Positions 7,112 through 10,858 of a stretch of 10,858 nucleotides of DNA are shown one piece after another. This DNA comes from Thiofilum sp. (GTDB lineage Bacteria > Pseudomonadota > Gammaproteobacteria > Thiotrichales > Thiotrichaceae). Made by a program: the position numbers and the translations under genes. The number at the start of each line of letters is the position of its first letter. Position 1 is the stretch's first letter. The notes beneath the pieces were generated by a model. That model was not told the DNA's origin, did no database searches, and saw only the letters and a program-made list of their open reading frames with translations. The stretch covers positions 1 through 10,858 of the forward strand of contig NZ_JADJTF010000008.1 of the NCBI RefSeq assembly GCF_016711335.1, written 5' to 3'.

Positions 7112-8157
7112 ACGGGCGGGCGGCGAGGGTGACGGCGGTCGAGCGGGTGTTGCCGCCGACGCGGCTGAGGATGGGGGCGGGGTCATCAACTGGCCGCCCA
7201 TGCGCATCACGATCCGGAGCGCGGCCAGGTCGCGGTCGAACCAGATGTGCAGCGACAGCTGGACGTCCAGGCCGGGAGTCCGGATGGCCGCGACGTAGTC
7301 GGCCAGATCGGCCAGGGAAAATGTCGCCCGCCGAGCCCGGGGCGTTGGCGGCCTCAGTGAAGATGACCGGGATGCCCAACAGCGCGGGCAGGCCTGAGTC
7401 GGTCGGCCCGTTGAAGGCGGAGTAGCCCGGGCCGCCCAGCCCGACGCCCACGCCCGGGACCACCAGGTTGGTGAGCTGGGCCTCGAGGTCCGGGTGGGCG
7501 AGCCAGACGGCGCGGCGGCGGCTCGAGGCGGTGTGCCGGGAGAGCAGCTTGGCCACATTCGCGAGATTGATGGTGCCCGCGGTCTGCCCGCCCTCGGCGG
7601 CCTGGGTGATCAGGCCGGGAGCGTTGAGGAGCCCCAGCGGCTTGCCCCACCCGTCGCCCGCCAGGATCGCGCGGCTGATGGCGAAGTCGATCTTCGCCGC
7701 CACCGCCGTCCGGATGCAGAGCTCGAGCCCGGCGGCGTCCTCGAGGAGCTCGCCGGTGACGGGCACGAGCGCAGTGATCTTGCCGACCGAGACCAGCTCC
7801 CCGCGCACGCTGGGCTTCGACTGCGCCAGCAGCCCGCCCTCGGCCGCCCAATGCACCGCGATCCCGTTCGTGTCCCACGGGGCTGCCGCGTCCAGGCCGA
7901 GCGTCAGGCCGTTGGAGCCGACCGGTACCTGGGTGCACCGCAACAGCAGCGAGTCCTCGGAGAGGGCGCGCATGAAGAACGCGCCGGTGTACTCGAGAGG
8001 GGACCAGGTAGCCGCCATCGGCGCCGGTGCTCTCGGTTCCGAAGGTGGTGGCCGCGGCCGCGTTCAGTGCGGCCAGACGTGGGTCATTGGTGCCGAGCTC
8101 GCCCTGGCGGACGACGGCGGCGATGAAGCCATGCAGGGTGGCGAACGGGTTCTTCAC
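7110..8157 (-). CDS. HK97-fold major capsid protein (frame broken three times)
   Basis: The main shell protein of the phage head, about 348 residues when frames are joined. Start is GTG at 8157, overlapping the XRE stop. Seen in order: MKNPFATLHGF, then TFGTESTGADGGYLVP near residue 45, a typical HK97 capsid N-arm/E-loop entry. The body reads EEGG-type WAAEGGLLAQSKPS, LVPVTGELLEDA, DFAISRAILAGDGWGKPLGL, HPDLEAQLTNL, GLPALLGIPVIFTEAANAPG and the closing YVAAIRTPGLDVQLSLHIWF. The C-terminus is RVGGNTRSTAVTLAARP. Breaks fall near 7995, in a TTTT run near 7320 and in a C run near 7180. Only about 40 residues precede GADGGYLVP, so the roughly 100-residue delta/scaffold domain of HK97 itself is absent, and no protease or portal gene sits upstream. 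Family assignment is confident. Confidence 0.85.
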
Positions 8158-8429
8158 TTGGTGGCCTTGCTGGCCGGCTTGCGGCCCTTGGGGGTGGTGG
8201 TGGTGCGAAGGAGGCGGTCGCCCTCGATGGCCTCTGGCGAGAGGCCGAGCTCGGCCGCGAGACGGGCGATGGTCGCGGGATACGGCCGGCCGAGGGGCGG
8301 CGAGGCCTCGGCGCGCTTGAGCGTGGCGAGCCCGACCCCGACCGCCGCGGCGAGGGCGCGCTGGCTGAGGCCGAGCGCGCGCCGGCGCGTGGCGATCAAG
8401 GAGGGACCGGGCGGCGTTCGGGGCGTCAT
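8154..8429 (-). CDS. XRE-family helix-turn-helix regulator (second of a tandem pair)
   Basis: A 91-residue protein in one clean frame. Residues about 12-60 carry ATRRRALGLSQRALAAAVGV, then GLATLKRAE, and YPATIARLAAELGLSPEAIE, which form an XRE HTH followed by a helix. The C-terminus is Thr/Lys-rich (LLRTTTTPKGRKPASKATK). It aligns with the upstream XRE gene over RR-ALGLSQ--LA-A-G-GL, -AE- and PAT---LAA-L---P, so the two look like an old tandem duplication. Its TGA overlaps the GTG start of the capsid gene (GTGA), so regulator and capsid are probably translationally coupled, which is uncommon. Likely role: transcriptional control of the structural operon. Target sites are unproven. Confidence 0.85.
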   Translation of the reverse strand: MTPRTPPGPSLIATRRRALGLSQRALAAAVGVGLATLKRAEASPPLGRPYPATIARLAAELGLSPEAIEGDRLLRTTTTPKGRKPASKATK

Positions 8430-8475
8430 GGGCTCATCTTCTCGGCGCCCTTGGACAGGGTGAGCCCGTGCGCCC

Positions 8476-8758
8476 TCAGCGGCGGCGGCGCGCCGGCGCA
8501 GAGGCGAAGACCTTCGGGAGGAGGCCGCCGCGCGGGTAGGCCCGGCGCGCCGGCACGGCCAGCAGCTCCGCGGGCGCGACCTGCAGCACGGCGGCCAGCT
8601 TCACCGCGGTGGCGGGGCTCAGGAAGCCCGTCCGCTCGGCGAAGCGGCAGGCCGTCAGGCCGATCCCGGCGGCGCGGGCCAGCTCGACCTGGCTGAGGCC
8701 GAGGGCGATTCTGCGCTGGTGGAGGAGGTGGTTCGCGGCGGCGGGCGGGGGCGGGCAT
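8476..8758 (-). CDS. XRE-family helix-turn-helix regulator (first of a tandem pair; N-terminal frameshift)
   Basis: A small DNA-binding protein of about 94 residues. The high-GC3 frame reads HLLHQRRIALGLSQVELA then RAAGIGLTACRFAERTGFL and SPATAVKLAAVLQVAPAELL, the classic lambda-repressor/Cro HTH layout (GLSQxxLAxxAGI, PATxxKLAxxL). This frame has no start codon of its own. The ATG at 8758, with AGGAG seven bases ahead, is one base out of phase, so an indel in the C/G-rich first 24 bases is presumed. The tail is basic (SAPARRRR). The second XRE gene starts 47 bases later and is a divergent paralogue. It probably controls this operon through the dyads upstream. No dimerisation or peptidase domain follows the HTH, so it is Cro-like rather than a full CI repressor. 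Confidence 0.72.
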
Positions 8759-8852
8759 GGCGGGGCTCCTGGGTGACGGTTTCGCCGACGATGCGCCCGG
8801 CCGTGGACAGGCGGCGGCGCCGCGTTCTGGCGCCTGCCTGTGCCGATCCGTG

Positions 8853-8869
8853 GTTAACGGACCGTGAAC
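8853..8869. promoter_or_regulatory. 17-bp inverted repeat, candidate XRE/repressor operator
   Basis: Half-sites gttaacgg and ccgtgaac, separated by one base, match at 7 of 8 positions. The 17-bp length and odd centre resemble lambdoid operators. It lies about 95 bp upstream of the first XRE gene. It shares no sequence with the 23-bp palindrome, so two different proteins may bind this gap. Function is inferred from symmetry and place only. Confidence 0.4.
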
Positions 8870-8998
8870 ACACGCGATTCTGCTGCGGCGGGGGTTGAGG
8901 GTCCGAATTTCCCGCGCGTGAATAAATGGGTGCCAAACGATGCTGGACCCCCCCCTGTAGAGATCCCGGTGGCCCCAGGGGTGACGCGGACCCGCCAG

Positions 8999-9021
8999 GG
9001 GTATGGATTGAATCCATACCC
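8999..9021. repeat. 23-bp near-perfect palindrome (11-bp arms, 1-bp centre)
   Basis: Arms gggtatggatt and aatccataccc match at all 11 positions around a single central g. It begins seven bases beyond the HNH stop. On the minus strand no T-run follows, so it is not a typical intrinsic terminator. A dyad this perfect in a gap before two XRE genes is best explained as a dimeric protein-binding site (operator) or a recombination site. Confidence 0.7.
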
Positions 9022-9027
9022 TTCTCG

Positions 9028-9381
9028 TCAGCGCCCAAAACCGCTGTCGTAGAGCGCCGTCTTCTTCGAGTGGCACGTGGCGCACATCCCTTGGCAGTTT
9101 GACTCCGCGTAGAACAGCGCCCTGTCTCCGCGGTGGGGCACGATGTGGTCGACGACCGTCGCGTCGACGCCGCACGCCCGGCAGTGAGGGTGGGCGGCCA
9201 GGAAGGCGGCGCGGCGCCGGCGCCACTCGGCCTCGGAGTACAGGCTCGCGCCCAGGGCCTTGCGGCGCTGCCAGTCAGACCGCGCACTCGAGGCGGCGTG
9301 GGCCTCGCACCGTCGAACGCCGCGTTGGAGTAGCACGCGGCAGCCTGGCTGCAGACAGCGGTGGGGGGCACCTTGGGCCAT
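9028..9381 (-). CDS. HNH endonuclease (small phage type)
   Basis: A metal-dependent DNA-nicking or cleaving enzyme of 117 residues. The N-terminus carries HRCLQPGC...RRCEAH (C9, C14, C25, H28), a small zinc-binding motif often seen in phage HNH proteins. The nuclease core has CRAC (C67, C70), VDHIVPH with D78/H79, N95 in ESN, then CATCH (C100, C103, H104) and KK. These are the expected HNH catalytic and structural zinc residues, all in one unbroken frame. The ATG at 9381 was chosen for the SD-like GAGG eight to nine bases upstream. In HK97-like phages such genes usually lie beside terminase genes and assist packaging or cos cleavage, but here no terminase follows. The stop is seven bases from a 23-bp palindrome. 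Identity is firm; the biological role is inference. Confidence 0.88.
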   Translation of the reverse strand: MAQGAPHRCLQPGCRVLLQRGVRRCEAHAASSARSDWQRRKALGASLYSEAEWRRRRAAFLAAHPHCRACGVDATVVDHIVPHRGDRALFYAESNCQGMCATCHSKKTALYDSGFGR

Positions 9382-9651
9382 GGTCGGGATCCTCGAGGCG
9401 GGGTGGATGGAGGGGCAGCAGCAGCTGCTCGCCGGCGGGTGGGCTGGGTGGCGGAGGGTCGGGGGGTAGCCAGCCGCGGCCCAACAGCCACCCTCGATCG
9501 CCACCACGAGGGCCAGCTCCCCCTGGTTGAAGTCGCGGTCTTCCTCGGCCTCGAGCCAGGCCCGCGCCGCCAGCAGTACCTGCAGCCTCAGGGGTGGCGG
9601 ACGGTGGTCGGAGAGCATCTTGGCCCACTGCCTCGCGGCCTTCGAGACCAT
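9382..9651 (-). CDS. Small unidentified phage protein upstream of HNH gene
   Basis: Starts at a TGATG overlap with the preceding gene. It begins MVSKAARQWAKMLSD and continues through a helical segment LLAARAWLEAEEDRDFNQG to VVAIEGGCWAAAGY with strong GC3. From the CCCCCC run near 9470 the coding signal moves to a second frame (PAGEQLLLPLHPPRLEDP), so the true stop is not resolved. As written, the frame reads straight into the HNH gene, giving an apparent 207-residue fusion. I favour two genes, because a good ribosome site (GAGGATCCCGACC then ATG) sits directly before the HNH start. Function is unknown. A small protein of this kind between replication and HNH genes is common in phages. Confidence 0.5.
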
Positions 9652-9863
9652 CAGTCGGAACCCCCCACACGCGTGTCCTCGTCTTCGCGATCGCTCCAGT
9701 GACGAGGAGGTTGGGGCTGAACTTGTACGGCCCTGGCCCGCGCGCGCTCCAGGACCTCGGACAGGCGGCGGAGGTCGTTGGTCTCGTCAACGACCTCGGC
9801 GGCGGCCGGCGCCTCGCCGCGGGGATCCTGCACCTGCTGGCCGCAGAGTGGACAGCAGCTCAT
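9651..9863 (-). CDS. Small phage protein with N-terminal CPLC knuckle
   Basis: Starts at an ATGA overlap with the helicase stop, so it is probably translationally coupled to it. The product is about 70 residues. It begins MSCCPLCGQQV, a possible zinc half-site, followed by an acidic/helical stretch AEVVDETNDLRRLSEVLERA. After about 9745 the high-GC3 frame changes to one reading GPYKFSPNLLVTGAIAKTR. A run of six G residues near 9662 is the likely place where the frame returns to the terminal TGA, which itself overlaps the next ATG as TGATG. Two compensating indels therefore restore a clean small gene. I do not recognise the family. Placement beside DnaB suggests a replication accessory role, but that is inference. 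The segment encoding VVDETNDL is also a 27-bp inverted repeat. Confidence 0.6.
   Translation of the reverse strand: MSCCPLCGQQVQDPRGEAPAAAEVVDETNDLRRLSEVLERARARAVQVQPQPPRHWSDREDEDTRVGGSD
9771..9797. repeat. 27-bp imperfect palindrome, copy 2 of a pair
   Basis: Arms gaggtcgttgg and tcaacgacctc pair at 10 of 11 positions around tctcg. It lies inside the small CPLC-motif gene. It differs from copy 1 (2830-2856) at only three bases. Confidence 0.65.
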
Positions 9864-10858
9864 CCCAGCGCCCGATCCGAGACGGTCATGGTGGTCGGGG
9901 TCCAGAGCAACTCGACTTGCCCAGTGGGACCGTTTCGGTTCTTCGCCACGTCCACCGTCAGAGTTTCGCCCCGGTCCCCGCGCGACAGCAGCCACACCTG
10001 GTGGGATGCGTCCTCGAGCTCGCCGCTGTTCTTGATGTCGGAAAGGCGAGGGGGTCGGCCCCCGTTCTTCTCGAGGTCGCGGTTGAGGTGCACCAGCAGG
10101 ATGGCGGCAGCGCCCACGGCGTTGGCGGCGTCGCGGTAGGTCTTTGAGATTCAGCCAAGCGCCCTGTCGGGCCGCTCATCCCCGCGGTCGGGGCCGTCGA
10201 CCACCACCTCCGCCAGGTTATCGAGGATGAAACACCGAACGCCGTGCTCCCTCGCCATGCGGCGCATCGCCCCGGTGATCTCCTCGACGGTCCGACCGTG
10301 GCTGTCGTCCAGGTACACCAGCCACTCCATCCGCTCATAGACCGCTGCCCCGACCCGATCCCACTGGCCCTTGTCCCACCGCGCCTCGTCCCGCATCAGG
10401 TGCGACCCCATGCGGGCGCGGCGAGCCATGGCGCGGTCGGCGAAAGGCGTCGGCGTAGTCCTCGAGGACGAAGATGCCCACCGGGATGCCGCGCTCCGCC
10501 AGGTTGTCGGCGATGGCCGAGACCATGGCGGTCTTGCCCACCGGGCCTGGCCGCGACGGTCACCAGGTGCCCCACGCGGAAGCCGCCGGTCAGGCCATCA
10601 GGCTGCGGAAGCCCGTGGGCAGGATGCTCGCCGCCAGCTTCTCCGGGTGGCGCTGGAGATCCTCCTTGCGCTCCAGCCGCTCGACCATGACCTCAGCGAT
10701 CCGCTGAGCTGGGCGTCCCCGTGCGGTCTCCAGTGCCGAGAGCTGCTGCGCAAAGCGGGCGACGAGCTCCTCGCCCTTGGTCGCCCCGTCGCACCTCAGC
10801 ACCTCGGCGGCGATGCGCCTGGCCTCCCTCCCCACCACCTCCCGGTGCTCTGGCGTCC
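9860..10858 (-). CDS. dnaB: DnaB-type replicative helicase, RecA-like ATPase domain (5' end outside window, frame broken)
   Basis: A hexameric ATP-driven helicase that would unwind phage DNA at the replication fork. Seen in order: an N-terminal helical part (RREARRIAAEVL-type), the lead-in ILPTGFRSL followed by GLTGGF, a Walker A GKTAM near 10535, a Walker B-like CFILDN near 10220, LLVHLNR near 10090, then SDIKNSGELEDASHQVWLL and VAKNRNGPTG. These last two match the DnaB H4 region and the arginine-finger segment (KxRNGPTG). The reading is open to the window edge (TPEHREVV precedes a possible GTG at 10838), so the true start lies upstream. It breaks near 10600, inside Walker A near 10545, at a TTT run near 10450, and at an in-frame TGA at 10151 where the family has LGEIS. 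No primase domain is visible. Its stop overlaps the next start as ATGA. Identity is secure from the motifs; whether the breaks are real is doubtful. Confidence 0.85.

Larger units (their letters stand above)
8759..9027. promoter_or_regulatory. Intergenic control region between HNH and XRE genes
   Basis: This is the only sizeable gap inside the cluster (269 bp). It contains two dyad sites described separately (8999-9021 and 8853-8869) and a locally AT-richer patch at 8904-8926 (aattt, gaataaat). An SD-like AGGAG at 8766-8770 serves the XRE start. A weak minus-strand -35-like TTGGCA lies at 8931-8936 without a convincing -10 at proper spacing. It is the most likely place for a promoter driving the XRE-capsid operon and for its autoregulation. 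That reading is inference from position and symmetry. Confidence 0.45.

Noticed and set aside
6201..7298. Long plus-strand frame of 365 codons
   Set aside because: Antisense shadow of well-supported minus-strand genes. In very GC-rich DNA, stops are rare in the complementary frames. No SD or recognisable domain.
7110..8157. Encapsulin rather than phage capsid
   Set aside because: Tape measure, gp10-like and chaperone-like genes follow in the same operon, and the GADGGYLVP region is typical of phage capsids.
7468..8463. Long plus-strand frame of 331 codons
   Set aside because: Lies opposite the capsid and XRE genes, whose motifs are clear. The translation has no recognisable domain.
8895..8926. 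Plus-strand promoter (TTGAGG with a distant TGAATAAAT)
   Set aside because: Spacing and match are marginal and no plus-strand gene follows.
8999..9021. Palindrome as an intrinsic terminator of the HNH gene
   Set aside because: The dyad is not GC-rich at its centre and has no T-run after it on the minus strand.
1..10858. CRISPR arrays, rRNA genes, insertion sequences
   Set aside because: No regularly spaced repeats, no rRNA-like sequence, and no transposase motif or terminal inverted repeats seen on either strand.

Overview
The window is a very GC-rich stretch of phage or prophage DNA. Every gene I can support lies on the minus strand, so transcription runs from position 10858 towards position 1. 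Third codon positions are almost all G or C, and genes are packed with ATGA, GTGA or TGATG stop/start overlaps. The signature genes are a DnaB-type helicase, an HNH endonuclease, two XRE regulators, an HK97-fold major capsid protein and a tail tape measure protein. These point to a tailed double-stranded DNA phage of a high-GC bacterium. I cannot name the host phylum.

The reading frame is broken repeatedly. Most genes can be followed only by moving between frames, often at G, C or T runs, with GC3 and family motifs continuing across each break. Start/stop overlaps stay intact and family motifs are preserved. This fits uncorrected long-read indel errors better than real gene decay. Gene ends given here rest mainly on start codons, terminal stops and overlaps; internal breaks are noted gene by gene.

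Right block (9028-10858): a 5'-truncated DnaB-like helicase, a small protein with a CPLC knuckle, a small helical protein and an HNH endonuclease. A 269-bp gap (8759-9027) follows, holding a 23-bp near-perfect palindrome and a 17-bp imperfect inverted repeat that look like operator or protein-binding sites. Middle block (3017-8758): two related XRE-type HTH genes, the second overlapping the major capsid gene by 4 bp. Then come a coiled-coil protein, a small basic protein, a possible tail assembly chaperone, a gp10-like tail completion protein, the tape measure protein, a second paralogue of the chaperone-like protein, a further unknown gene and a ribbon-helix-helix-like protein. Left block (1-3030): a small membrane-peptide candidate and a run of unrecognised genes with phage-like packing.

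No large terminase, portal, prohead protease, major tail tube, integrase or lysis enzyme was recognised. The helicase-HNH-XRE-XRE-capsid order with no packaging genes in between is unusual. It, the duplicated chaperone-like genes on both sides of the gp10/tape measure pair, and two near-identical long palindromes 7 kb apart are the main points for follow-up.
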